Source of the DNA: Prevotella melaninogenica
GTDB lineage: Bacteria > Bacteroidota > Bacteroidia > Bacteroidales > Bacteroidaceae
Reading direction: 5' to 3'
Assembly (NCBI RefSeq): GCF_003609775.1
Contig: NZ_AP018050.1
Coordinates: 868,001-932,000 of the forward strand
Length of the DNA stretch: 64,000 bases
Positions 7,855 through 17,023 of the stretch are shown here, one piece after another (positions within the stretch are counted from its first letter, which is position 1; the number at the start of each line of letters is the position of its first letter). Position numbers and translations under genes: made by a program. A model generated the notes under the pieces. The model was not told where the DNA came from. It made no database searches and saw nothing but the letters and a program-made list of their open reading frames with translations.

Positions 7855-8562
7855 ATGGTAAAAGGAAAGAGTACTTGTAAGCTATTAAAAGATATTCGGC
7901 AGCAGATAGCGGATGCCAATGGTATCAGCTATCAACCTAAGGAGTGTCATTACAAGGGGGATTGTGCAGGTACTTGCCCTGCTTGTGAGGAGGAGATACG
8001 TTATCTTGAACGTGAGTTAAAGGCGCGTAAGGGTAATGGCTTCGGTATGAAGGTGGCTGGTATTGCTGCTGGTATCTGCGCTACGGTAATGCCGATGACT
8101 GCTGCTGCACAAGGTGTTAAGTCTGATAGTACGGCTAATCGTCCTGTACATACAGCCAAGAAAGGCGATGTAAAGGTAGTAGACCTTTCTGATAGTTGTG
8201 CATCACCTGTGGTTGTACGTGGAATGGTCATTGGTAGTGATGATAAAGAACCATTGACAGGTGCTTCAGTTGTAATAGAGGGAACAAACAAGGGTGTGGC
8301 AACAAATATAGATGGACAGTTTGCTTTGAAGTTACCACCAGACACTTCGTTGGTTATTTCATTCATTGGTTACAAGCAGAAAACGGTTAGTGTAAGTTCT
8401 CTTTTGCATTCAGATAATAATGTTATTGTGCTGGAAGCCTATGATTTATCGGGCATAGCAGGAGAAGTTGTAATCGTTACGCCAAACTACGATGATGTGT
8501 ATGGACATAGGACTTATAAGCCGAAGACGCATAAGGAGAAGAATAAAAAGAAGTGTAAGTAA
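7855..8562 (+). CDS. Array paralogue 4: Cys4 N-terminal domain, internal signal, carboxypeptidase-regulatory-like domain
   Basis: 235 residues, almost identical to paralogue 3 through residue ~125, so this is a recent duplication. It has the same four cysteines, the same hydrophobic segment ending AAAQG, and a beta domain with PLTGASVVIEGTNKG, TNIDGQFALKL and SLVISFIGYKQK. It diverges after the domain: GEVVIVTPNYDD replaces the paralogue 3 sequence, and the tail is KTHKEKNKKKCK. The gap to paralogue 3 is 11 nt, so they share a transcript. Confidence 0.87.
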   Translation: MVKGKSTCKLLKDIRQQIADANGISYQPKECHYKGDCAGTCPACEEEIRYLERELKARKGNGFGMKVAGIAAGICATVMPMTAAAQGVKSDSTANRPVHTAKKGDVKVVDLSDSCASPVVVRGMVIGSDDKEPLTGASVVIEGTNKGVATNIDGQFALKLPPDTSLVISFIGYKQKTVSVSSLLHSDNNVIVLEAYDLSGIAGEVVIVTPNYDDVYGHRTYKPKTHKEKNKKKCK

Positions 8563-8573
8563 ATATAAATGTT

Positions 8574-9275
8574 ATGACAAAAGGAAAAAGTACTTGTAAA
8601 CTACTGAAAGGTATTCGGCAGCAGATAGCGGATGCGAACGGTATCTGTTATCAGCCTAAAGAGTGTCATTACGAAGGGGAGTGTGCGGGTACGTGCCCTG
8701 CTTGTGAGGCGGAGATACGTTATTTAGAGACGCAGTTAAGAGAACGGAAACGCAAGGGATGGGGCATGAAGGTAGCTGGATTGGCTGCTGGACTTTGTGT
8801 TGCAACTGTTCCGCTAACATCGTGTCAGAATACTCCAAAGGGCTGTAATGTTGAGAATAAAGCTCAAGATTCTATAGATATGCCAGTTAGGGGTGAACAA
8901 GTAGTTATACCCAAAGCACTCACAACAGATTTGAAGAATGCTATCGTTATTAGTGGGCAAGTGTTGGATGCTTCTACTGGTAAGGCTGCTTCAGAAGTTA
9001 ATGTTATGATATTAGGAGGTAAGAAGAGACTGTCTTTGGGTGAAGATGGAAGTTTTGCTCTGCAGGTTAATCGCAATGACACCCTTGTGTTTTCATCTTA
9101 TGGGTTTGAGGATAAGGTGATAGCAGTGAAGTCTATTCGTAATCCTAATAATATGGTTGTCCGTTTAGAACCTTCTCTTGACGTAGTAGGGGAGATAGAT
9201 AGGGAGTATTTAGAGAAAGAATTAGCCGACAGCACTGCTCCTCAATCACATAAAGAGAAATGCAATCAGAAATAA
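8574..9275 (+). CDS. Array paralogue 5: Cys4 N-terminal domain with internal lipobox
   Basis: 233 residues, the most diverged member and the one next to the radical SAM gene. The N-terminal motif is intact (CHYEGECAGTCPACE, then RYLE). The hydrophobic segment ends VPLTSCQN, a good lipobox with Cys84, unlike the AAAQ ending of paralogues 3-4. If used, an ~83-residue leader containing all four motif cysteines would be removed and the rest would be a lipoprotein. The beta domain is present (VISGQVLDASTGKA, then LGEDGSFALQV and DTLVFSSYGFED). The tail is shorter (APQSHKEKCNQK). Its last 16 nt overlap the start of the radical SAM gene. Confidence 0.85.
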   Translation: MTKGKSTCKLLKGIRQQIADANGICYQPKECHYEGECAGTCPACEAEIRYLETQLRERKRKGWGMKVAGLAAGLCVATVPLTSCQNTPKGCNVENKAQDSIDMPVRGEQVVIPKALTTDLKNAIVISGQVLDASTGKAASEVNVMILGGKKRLSLGEDGSFALQVNRNDTLVFSSYGFEDKVIAVKSIRNPNNMVVRLEPSLDVVGEIDREYLEKELADSTAPQSHKEKCNQK

Positions 9276-9880
9276 CAGCACCGTTAATTGCCATTAATCG
9301 GCACAGACTCACTACGGATGGCGAAGGCGTAACAACATTGGTTGCCTTTCATGGTTGTCCGCTACGTTGCGAGTACTGCTTAAACGCTCAGTGCTTGCAG
9401 GCTGATGGTGTATGGTGCAGGCTGACACCCGGAGAGTTGTATAGTGAGGTGGAGATAGACGACCTTTACTTTATGGCAACGGGTGGCGGTATTTGCTTTG
9501 GAGGGGGTGAACCCCTCCTACGTTCGGATTTCATCAAGGCCTTTGCCGAGATAATGAACCCCGAATGGAAGTTGACGATGGAGACATCGCTCAATGTACC
9601 GCTTGAGAATATCAAAGCTATTGCCTCGTTGGTGCAGATGTGGTATGTAGATATTAAAGACATGAACCCTGATATCTACAAAGCATATGGATGTAAAGAG
9701 AATAAGCAGGTAATCAGTAATCTTCAATGGTTAGCTGCGAATGGCCATGCTGACAAGGTTATTATACGCTTACCGTTGATACCCGAATATAACACAGATG
9801 AAGACCGCCAGCAGAGCCAGCAACAGTTGGAAGAGATGGGCTTTACAAACTTTGATAAGTTTAATTATATTGTGCGGTAG
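9260..9880 (+). CDS. Small radical SAM protein associated with the paralogue array
   Basis: 206 residues. The cluster motif is CPLRCEYC (Cys33, Cys37, Cys40) and the SAM-binding strand is GGGEP (about 81-85), preceded by an unusual GGGICF. METSLNV and YVDIKDMN resemble glycyl-radical-enzyme activases of the PflA type, but no glycyl-radical enzyme is nearby and there is no extra ferredoxin insert. The start (ATG at 9260) lies inside the preceding paralogue, a 16-nt overlap that couples translation. From context the substrate is most likely the array proteins or a partner of theirs; the modification is unknown. Radical SAM membership is certain, the role is not. Confidence 0.88.
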   Translation: MQSEITAPLIAINRHRLTTDGEGVTTLVAFHGCPLRCEYCLNAQCLQADGVWCRLTPGELYSEVEIDDLYFMATGGGICFGGGEPLLRSDFIKAFAEIMNPEWKLTMETSLNVPLENIKAIASLVQMWYVDIKDMNPDIYKAYGCKENKQVISNLQWLAANGHADKVIIRLPLIPEYNTDEDRQQSQQQLEEMGFTNFDKFNYIVR

Positions 9881-9938
9881 TAGTATTCATCTTATACAAT
9901 ATACATAGCTCATCTTTCGTTTTTTACTTGAAAAGCAT

Positions 9939-9946
9939 TATCTTTG
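9939..9946 (+). promoter_or_regulatory. -7 box of the alpha-2-macroglobulin gene
   Basis: TATCTTTG fits TANNTTTG, 22 bp before the ATG at 9969. No good -33 box is visible at the right spacing. Confidence 0.5.
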
Positions 9947-9968
9947 CAATTAATAAAAGAAAGAGAGT

Positions 9969-12900
9969 ATGAAGAAACCACTTATCATTTTATCAATTAT
10001 ATTTCTGTTGTTGCCAATTACAGTAACAGCACAGAGCTTCGACGCCTTATGGCAACAAGTAAATCAAGCTGAGCAAAAGGACTTGCCAAAGACACAAATC
10101 AGCTTATTACAGAAGATTGAACAGAAAGCACAGAAAGAGAAAGCCTATGGGCAAATCTTGGCTGCCAGTCTGTTAGCATCAAGGTTACAGACAGAGATTG
10201 CACCCGACTCTACTGAAGTAGAGTTTAAGCGATTGAAGGCAAAGGCAAAGATGGTCGAAGGTAAGGATGAGGTCTTGTCGGCTGTCTACAACTGTATCTT
10301 GGGTGTGATAGGTCGGAATGATGATGAGGGAAATGCTGAGGGTTACTTTAAGAAGGCTCTGGCAAACCCTTCTCTGTTGGCAAGTCAGAAAGCAGCAGAC
10401 TTTAAGCCTTTAATAGTGGTAGGTAAAAATGATAATATCTTCAAGGGTGACCTGCTGCATGTTATTGGTATGCAGGTGGGTAACTACGACAAACTACATA
10501 GCTATTATAAAAGCGTTGGAAACCATGAGGCAGCTTGCTACATGGCCTTGCTGGGAATAAAGAATGAAAAAGAAAGTATTCCAAAGCTTGACTCACTCAT
10601 TTTAGAGTATAGCGACTTACCGATATGTGGGGAAGTTGCGTTGAAGCGTTATGCCTGTATGGGAGAAGATACTCCAGTTGAGGAGAAGATAGCTTATATT
10701 GATAAAGCCCTTGTTCGTTGGGCATCATGGAAGCGAATAGTAGCTTTACGTAATGCTCGTGAAGAACTGACAAGACCAATGTTTGACGTGAGTTTTGATA
10801 AGCGTAATGTTAGTTCATCGGAGAAGAATAACTGGGTGAGGCTTAATACGCGCAATGTGTCAGATGTAGTCGTAACGGTAACACGTACGAAGTTGTTGGG
10901 AAATCATTCTCTCAATCTTGGGGATGAAAAAGACATGGTTAAGGTGATGGCAAGTCTGTTGCCAGCAACGAAGCAGACGATAAAGCGCACCTACACAGGT
11001 CATAAGGATTATGAAGAGGTGAAAGACTCTTTCTTAATGCCTACATTACCTTTGGGCGTTTACCTTATTAAGATAGAAACGCCTAAAAAGAATATTGTAC
11101 CAAAATATGCTTTCTATTATGTCAGTGACCTCTATGTCATGAGCGAACTGCAACCAAAGAAGAAAGCACGATATGTTGTTGTCAATGTTGTGGATGGTCA
11201 ACCAGTAGCAAATGTAACGGTTCAGGCTACCTATCCAAATTATAATGATAAGCCTTCTATCGTTAAGAAACTCGTTACGAACAAGAATGGAGAAGTCATA
11301 TTTGATTCGGAAAGAACTACCCCTGACATCTATGTCTTTACGAATAAGGATAAAGCCTTTGAAGAAACTCAACTGGAGGGGTCGTATGATTACGATAAGG
11401 AGAACTATGACAAGATGGTAACTCAGGTCTTCACGGATAGAGGCATCTATCGTCCTGGGCAGACGGTACATGCATCTGTCATTGCTTATCAGAACACCAA
11501 GCAAGATTATAAGACTAAGGCTGCAGACGGACAAACCTTCGATATGGTTTTGAAAGATGCCAATTATAAGGAGATAGGACGTAAGTCAGTAACCACCGAC
11601 CGTTTCGGTACTGCTGCAGCAGACTTTAATCTTCCAACAAGTGGATTGACTGGTAGCTTTTCTATCTATGCTGATTTTGGAACAAAAGGATCTAAGCGTT
11701 TCCAAGTAGATGAGTACAAACGTCCAACGTTTGATGTAAACTTTGATGAGTATAAGGAGAAGTATGCTGTCGGTGATTCTATCAAGTTGATTGGTCGTGC
11801 CAAGAGTTTTGCTGGTGTACCTGTACAAGGTGCAAAGGTGCATTATGTCGTTACACGTAGTATAAGCTATTGGAGTCGCTTTTATGAAGGTAGTGGGGAA
11901 GTGAACGAGCAAGATGTTGTCACAGATGACAAAGGAGAGTTTGTTGTTACTGTACCTTTTGTTTTGTCTGATAAAGCCAAGAAGGAACTAAAGTCTGGTA
12001 AGGGTTATCGTTCACTTTTCTATAATTTTAGAGTTGAGGCTTCGGTGACCGATGCTGCAGGTGAGACACATGACGGTTTTGCATCATTACCATTAGGAAC
12101 AAAGGAGGCAAGTCTTTTTTGCAATATTCTTGAGAAGAACCTGCGTGACATTCTTAAAACGATAAAGTTTGATTATCTGAATGCTGCAGGATCTCCTGTT
12201 GATGGAACTGTGAAGTATGTAATCGTACCACAGCAGAAGGATAAGGGTAAATATGTTTATAGCAATTACAAGAGCGTGAAGGCAAATGAGAATGTTGCTA
12301 TAAAGGGCTTGTCTTCTGGCGCTTATCGTGTGCATGCTATTTGTGGAACAGATACTATTGATACAGACTTCATTGTTTTCTCAATGGACGACAAGCGTCC
12401 TGTTATAGAGACACATGATTGGTTCTATCTGAGTGGAATCCAATTCCCTCGCGATGGTAGTCCTATCTATATGCAGGTGGGTTCAAGTGATGAAAATCAG
12501 TATGTTGTTTATTCCATCTTTTCAGGTAATAAAGTGATTGAAACAGGTTCTTTCAATCAAAGCAATAGTATACAGACACGCAAGTTTGTTTATAAGGAAG
12601 AATATGGTGATGAGATACGTCTTAATTATGCTTGGGTAAAGAATGGCATAATGTATTCTCATTCAGAGAGGATTACACGTCCGTTACCAGATAAGAGTTT
12701 GATAGTAAAATGGAAGACTTTCCGTAATAAACTTATTCCAGGACAGCAGGAAGAATGGACGGTAACCATTAATCGTCCTGATGGCAAGGCTGTCAATGCT
12801 CTACTGATGGCAACACTTTATGACAAGAGTCTTGATCAGTTCTTGTCTAATTCATGGTACTTAGGCAATTTCTTCTTGCTTAACTATACATCTGTTAATT

Positions 12901-15515
12901 GGGAGAGTCCTTACTATTCAAGCTTTGGTCTTTCAGGAGAAGCTTATATCAAACTTTTTGATGTAGAGATGTTGTCTTTATCGAAATTTGATAGTCGTTT
13001 CTTAGAACAATATGATACTCCAGAAGCTTATTTTTATTCAGCAAGAGCAGACCGAATGGTAAGTATGACACGTACCGTTAAGACAATGGCTTTTGCAAAG
13101 GAGTCTTCTATGAATGAGGTCGTTACGGTTGGCTTTGGACCTACAAAGAAAACGGAAGCGAAATTTACTGCTCCTGTAGTAAAGAAAGATGAGGAGATAA
13201 AACAAGAGAAGGGCGAAACGAAGAATGTAAAGCCTTCTATGCGTGAGAATCTCAATGAGACAGCATTCTTTTATCCACAGTTGCAGACGGATGGAAAGGG
13301 TAATGTTAGTATTAAGTTTACGCTTCCAGAGAGCCTTACTACTTGGCGTTTCATGGGATTGGCACACGATGAGGATATGAACAATGGCTTCCTTTCTGAT
13401 GATATCGTTGCTCAAAAGACTTTGATGGTGCAGCCTAATATGCCTCGCTTTGTCCGTATGGGTGATGAGGCAATGGTTTCTGCTCGTTTGTTCAATCAAT
13501 CTGAGAAAGATATCAATGCAAAAGCAAAGGTTGAAATCCTTGATCCTGCAACTGAAAAGATGCTTTTCACAGACAGTAAAACTGTTGTTTTGAAGGCGCA
13601 GGGGAGTGGCTCTGCAACTTATAGCTTAGCTTCATTGCTGGCGAAGAATGCTAATAAACTTACAGCTGACCAGTCTTTACTCGTTGTTCGCTTCACGGTT
13701 GAGGGCGATGGCTTCTCTGATGGTGAGCAACATTACCTCTCAGTACTTCAGAATAAGGAGTATGTAACAAACACTTACCCATTCACACAGAATGATGCTG
13801 GGGTGAAGACGATTAATGTTGGTAAGCTCTTCCCAAAGAAGAGTACAGACCAAAAGCTGACCGTAGAGTACACTAATAACCCAAATTGGCTGATGATTCA
13901 GGCATTGCCTTATGTGGCAGATGCAAGTGAAAAGAATGCTATCAGTCTTGTTTCGGCTTATTATGCAAATAGTTTAGGTAAGCAGATCATGAGTACTTCC
14001 CCATCGATTAAGCAGACTATTGAGCAATGGAAGAAGGAAATAGGTAAGGAAACGTCTATGATGTCGGCTTTGGAGAAGAATCAAGAACTCAAAACCTTGA
14101 CACTTGATGAGACTCCTTGGGTGATGGATGCTAAGAATGAAAGCGAACAAAAACAGCAACTTGTGCGCTTCTTCGATGAGAATCAGTTGCAGAACAAATT
14201 GACATCAACATTCTTAAGTCTAAAGAAACTGCAAAACTCTGACGGCTCGTTCGCTTGGTGGCTAGGAATGAAGGGGAGCCTTTATATGACTGTTGCGGTG
14301 ACGAAGACACTTGCCCGTTTGCAGAACCTTACAAGTCCAAGCCCAGAGGTAACAAACATGATTAATGCTTCTTTCCGCTTTATGGATAAGAAGGTAGCTA
14401 AGTGTGTTGCTGAGATGAAGCGTGATGAGAAGAAGTATAATACAACATTGTTCCCTTCTGACGCACTCTGTGATTATCTTTACACCAATGCTTTGTTCTA
14501 TCATGATCGAGCTACAAATGACATAAAGTATCTCATCGATCGCTTGGCTAAGAAACCTACGGATTTGACTATCTATGGTAAAGCGAATACAGCAGTAATC
14601 CTTCAGCAGTATGGTAAGGTTGAGAAGGCGCGTGAATACCTGCAGAGTATCAAGGAATATACGGTTTATACAGAGGAGAAGGGACGTTACTTCGATTCTA
14701 AAAACGCTTATTACAGCTGGCGTGATTATAAGATTCCAACAGAGGTGGCTGCTATTGAGGCGATAAAGACGATTACTCCTGCTGATAGTAAGACTCTTGT
14801 TGAAATGCAGCGTTGGCTCTTGCAGGAGAAGCGTACGCAGGCTTGGGATACACCATTGAACTCAGTGAATGCTATTTGGGCATTTATGAACAATGGCAAT
14901 TGGTTGATGCAGAATGGAGAGCATGCTACGTTGATGCTTGATAACAAACCTTTGCAGACAACACAGCCTACGGCAGGTTTGGGTTATGTGAAGGCTACAC
15001 AGACTGTTGATTTCCAATCGTCTGAAAGTCATGATTTGGTTATCAGCAAGACAAGCACTGGCACAAGTTGGGGTGCTGTCTATGCACAGTTCTTCCAGAC
15101 GTCAACAGATATCTCCGATGCTTCATCTGGCTTGAAGATTAAGCGTGAGGTAATGGTTGATAGTGTACTGTTGAAGAGAGGTAAGAACCTTAAAGTTGGT
15201 GACAAGGTGCGTATCCGTTTGACGATCATTGCCGACCGTGATTACGACTTTGTGCAGGTTGTTGACAAGCGTGCAGCCTGCCTTGAACCTGTTAGTCAGT
15301 TGAGTGGTTATCGTTGGGGGTATTACATTGCTCCAAAGGATTACACGACTAATTACTACTTCGACCAGATGGCAAAGGGTAAGCATGTCGTTGAAACAGA
15401 ATATTATATTGACCGAGCAGGTGTTTATCAGACAGGAACCTGCACTGCGCAATGTGCATACGCTCCTGAATATAGTGGACGTACAGGCGCAGAAGTTATT
15501 CAAGTTGACGAGTAG
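9969..15515 (+). CDS. Alpha-2-macroglobulin family protein, thioester-less
   Basis: 1848 residues with a signal peptide (MKKPLIILSIIFLLLPITVTAQ). The MG2-type domain is marked by TDRGIYRPGQTVHASVI, and the alpha-2-macroglobulin core by ESLTTWRFMGLAHD and MPRFVRMGDEAMV. The thioester region reads LPYVADASEKNAISL, so the CxEQ thioester is absent, as in many Bacteroidota homologues. EVVTVGFGPTKK, in the bait/linker region near residue 1050, resembles the SusC EVVVVGYG motif. It probably acts in the periplasm or at the outer membrane as a protease trap or envelope-protection protein; a PBP1c partner is not nearby. The substrate is unknown. Confidence 0.9.
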   Translation: MKKPLIILSIIFLLLPITVTAQSFDALWQQVNQAEQKDLPKTQISLLQKIEQKAQKEKAYGQILAASLLASRLQTEIAPDSTEVEFKRLKAKAKMVEGKDEVLSAVYNCILGVIGRNDDEGNAEGYFKKALANPSLLASQKAADFKPLIVVGKNDNIFKGDLLHVIGMQVGNYDKLHSYYKSVGNHEAACYMALLGIKNEKESIPKLDSLILEYSDLPICGEVALKRYACMGEDTPVEEKIAYIDKALVRWASWKRIVALRNAREELTRPMFDVSFDKRNVSSSEKNNWVRLNTRNVSDVVVTVTRTKLLGNHSLNLGDEKDMVKVMASLLPATKQTIKRTYTGHKDYEEVKDSFLMPTLPLGVYLIKIETPKKNIVPKYAFYYVSDLYVMSELQPKKKARYVVVNVVDGQPVANVTVQATYPNYNDKPSIVKKLVTNKNGEVIFDSERTTPDIYVFTNKDKAFEETQLEGSYDYDKENYDKMVTQVFTDRGIYRPGQTVHASVIAYQNTKQDYKTKAADGQTFDMVLKDANYKEIGRKSVTTDRFGTAAADFNLPTSGLTGSFSIYADFGTKGSKRFQVDEYKRPTFDVNFDEYKEKYAVGDSIKLIGRAKSFAGVPVQGAKVHYVVTRSISYWSRFYEGSGEVNEQDVVTDDKGEFVVTVPFVLSDKAKKELKSGKGYRSLFYNFRVEASVTDAAGETHDGFASLPLGTKEASLFCNILEKNLRDILKTIKFDYLNAAGSPVDGTVKYVIVPQQKDKGKYVYSNYKSVKANENVAIKGLSSGAYRVHAICGTDTIDTDFIVFSMDDKRPVIETHDWFYLSGIQFPRDGSPIYMQVGSSDENQYVVYSIFSGNKVIETGSFNQSNSIQTRKFVYKEEYGDEIRLNYAWVKNGIMYSHSERITRPLPDKSLIVKWKTFRNKLIPGQQEEWTVTINRPDGKAVNALLMATLYDKSLDQFLSNSWYLGNFFLLNYTSVNWESPYYSSFGLSGEAYIKLFDVEMLSLSKFDSRFLEQYDTPEAYFYSARADRMVSMTRTVKTMAFAKESSMNEVVTVGFGPTKKTEAKFTAPVVKKDEEIKQEKGETKNVKPSMRENLNETAFFYPQLQTDGKGNVSIKFTLPESLTTWRFMGLAHDEDMNNGFLSDDIVAQKTLMVQPNMPRFVRMGDEAMVSARLFNQSEKDINAKAKVEILDPATEKMLFTDSKTVVLKAQGSGSATYSLASLLAKNANKLTADQSLLVVRFTVEGDGFSDGEQHYLSVLQNKEYVTNTYPFTQNDAGVKTINVGKLFPKKSTDQKLTVEYTNNPNWLMIQALPYVADASEKNAISLVSAYYANSLGKQIMSTSPSIKQTIEQWKKEIGKETSMMSALEKNQELKTLTLDETPWVMDAKNESEQKQQLVRFFDENQLQNKLTSTFLSLKKLQNSDGSFAWWLGMKGSLYMTVAVTKTLARLQNLTSPSPEVTNMINASFRFMDKKVAKCVAEMKRDEKKYNTTLFPSDALCDYLYTNALFYHDRATNDIKYLIDRLAKKPTDLTIYGKANTAVILQQYGKVEKAREYLQSIKEYTVYTEEKGRYFDSKNAYYSWRDYKIPTEVAAIEAIKTITPADSKTLVEMQRWLLQEKRTQAWDTPLNSVNAIWAFMNNGNWLMQNGEHATLMLDNKPLQTTQPTAGLGYVKATQTVDFQSSESHDLVISKTSTGTSWGAVYAQFFQTSTDISDASSGLKIKREVMVDSVLLKRGKNLKVGDKVRIRLTIIADRDYDFVQVVDKRAACLEPVSQLSGYRWGYYIAPKDYTTNYYFDQMAKGKHVVETEYYIDRAGVYQTGTCTAQCAYAPEYSGRTGAEVIQVDE

Positions 15516-15527
15516 ATAAGTTTACGA

Positions 15528-15605
15528 GTTGACAAGTTATTTAAGTTTACGAGTTAACAAGTTTACGAGTAGACAAGTTTACGAGTAGACAAGTGAACAA
15601 GTTAT
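15528..15605 (+). repeat. Low-complexity ACAAGTTT/ACGAGTAG octamer repeat
   Basis: About nine degenerate 8-bp units alternate AAGTTTAC, GAGTTGAC and GAGTAGAC just after the alpha-2-macroglobulin stop. A related run of TTAACTTGTC is near 918-945. Confidence 0.7.
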
Positions 15606-15679
15606 ATGATAGAGTTGTGGAGTAGTGGCTGTTGTCTTAACTCCCATAACTTCGCAACTCCTTAACTTCTTAAAAAGAA

Positions 15680-16687
15680 ATGCTTCAAATAGAAATTGAT
15701 AACGGTAGTGGTTTTTGCTTCGGTGTGACCACTGCCATTAAGAAAGCCGAAGAAGAATTGGCAAAGGGTACAAAGCTCTATTGCTTAGGTGATATTGTAC
15801 ATAACAGTATGGAGGTAGAACGCCTCACAAAGAAAGGACTCATCACGATTAATCATGAGCAGATGCGCGAACTTCATAACGTGAAGGTCTTGCTGCGTGC
15901 ACATGGTGAACCACCTGAGACTTACGAACTTGCAAGACGTAATAACATTGAGATTATCGATGCTACTTGCCCTGTGGTTCTTGCCCTTCAACGTCGTATT
16001 AAGACACAGTATGAGAAAGGTCGTCAACCTTCTTATATGATATCTTCAAAGGGCGGAGCTACTGTTGATGAACCTTCAAGCCTTAAGCCAGTAACGAATG
16101 AAGCGGTGGAAACCTCTACTTCTTCTGTTTCTCTTCCTCCTGCAGTAGGCGAGGGACAAGAGCTTAGTGCCTCCTCTTCCATTGTTATCTTTGGAAAGAA
16201 TGGTCATGCCGAGGTGCTCGGACTTGTTGGTCAGACCCATAGTCAGGCGATTGTGATAGAGAAGTTTGAAGATGTCAAAGCGTTAGACTTTAATAATGAC
16301 ATCTATCTCTACTCACAGACGACAAAGAGTTTGGATGAGTTTCATAAGATTATAGAATACATTCAAAGTCATATCTCACCCAAAGCAAAGTTTCAAAGCT
16401 TTGATACCATCTGCCGACAGGTTGCTAATCGTATGCCAAACATTTCTACCTTTGCTGCTCGTCACGACTTGATTCTCTTTGTGGCAGGCCGTAAGAGTTC
16501 AAATGGTAAGGTCCTCTTTCACGAATGTTTGAGTGTGAACCCAAACTCCCATCAAGTTGAGAGTGCAGATGAAATCGACATGAGTTGGTTTGAAGGAGTT
16601 GAAACAGTAGGAATCTGTGGGGCTACGAGTACACCAAAATGGCTGATGGAAGAATGCCGTGATGAGATACTCAGACATACGAAATAA
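15680..16687 (+). CDS. ispH: 4-hydroxy-3-methylbut-2-enyl diphosphate reductase with an internal insertion
   Basis: Last step of the MEP isoprenoid pathway, making IPP and DMAPP from HMBPP. The three cluster cysteines are visible in GFCFGV (Cys13), DATCPVV (about 97) and GICGATST near the C-terminus; RAHGEPP and FGKNGHAEV are also conserved. At 335 residues it is longer than the usual ~285-300. The excess is a Ser/Pro/Thr-rich stretch at residues ~115-167 (nt ~16025-16180) between YEKG and IVIFGK. It includes a sequence like a decayed CTCCTCC/GGCGAGG palindrome of the kind found inside Tex, the ABC-F ATPase and the U32 protein. The core is intact, so the enzyme is probably active. Confidence 0.93.
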   Translation: MLQIEIDNGSGFCFGVTTAIKKAEEELAKGTKLYCLGDIVHNSMEVERLTKKGLITINHEQMRELHNVKVLLRAHGEPPETYELARRNNIEIIDATCPVVLALQRRIKTQYEKGRQPSYMISSKGGATVDEPSSLKPVTNEAVETSTSSVSLPPAVGEGQELSASSSIVIFGKNGHAEVLGLVGQTHSQAIVIEKFEDVKALDFNNDIYLYSQTTKSLDEFHKIIEYIQSHISPKAKFQSFDTICRQVANRMPNISTFAARHDLILFVAGRKSSNGKVLFHECLSVNPNSHQVESADEIDMSWFEGVETVGICGATSTPKWLMEECRDEILRHTK

Positions 16688-16718
16688 TAGCTTTATAATC
16701 CTCAAACAAAGAGATTAA

Positions 16719-16762
16719 ACGCGAAAAACTATCAAGTTGTGATAGTTTTTCGCGTTTTTTTT
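16719..16762 (+). terminator. Rho-independent terminator after ispH
   Basis: ACGCGAAAAACTATC (16719-16733) pairs with GATAGTTTTTCGCGT (16741-16755), a perfect 15-bp stem with a 7-nt loop, followed by an uninterrupted T-run. Confidence 0.93.
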
Positions 16763-16763
16763 A

Positions 16764-16771
16764 TACCTTTG
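16764..16771 (+). promoter_or_regulatory. -7 box of the sugar-transporter gene, with a long leader
   Basis: TACCTTTG directly follows the ispH terminator. If it drives the transporter, the leader is about 245 nt (16779-17023). I see no recognisable riboswitch fold there. Confidence 0.5.
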
Positions 16772-17023
16772 CATCGTCAATCAAGATTTAATGTGACTTT
16801 TATTGCAACACTTGGGTTAGGTTTTATCTTGAAATGACAGAATGCAGGGTAATATTTGTTGGGCCTTCCAACAGTTTAATATGATGGAGTATGTCAGTTG
16901 TTGATGATAGGTTTTAGGGATTTGTTCGTGGACATAACATTACTCTAATCAACAAAAGAAGATGTCATGTTGTCCCATATTATTTAAGTGAAGTATTCAT
17001 CGATAGTGTTGCATAGTAGACTT

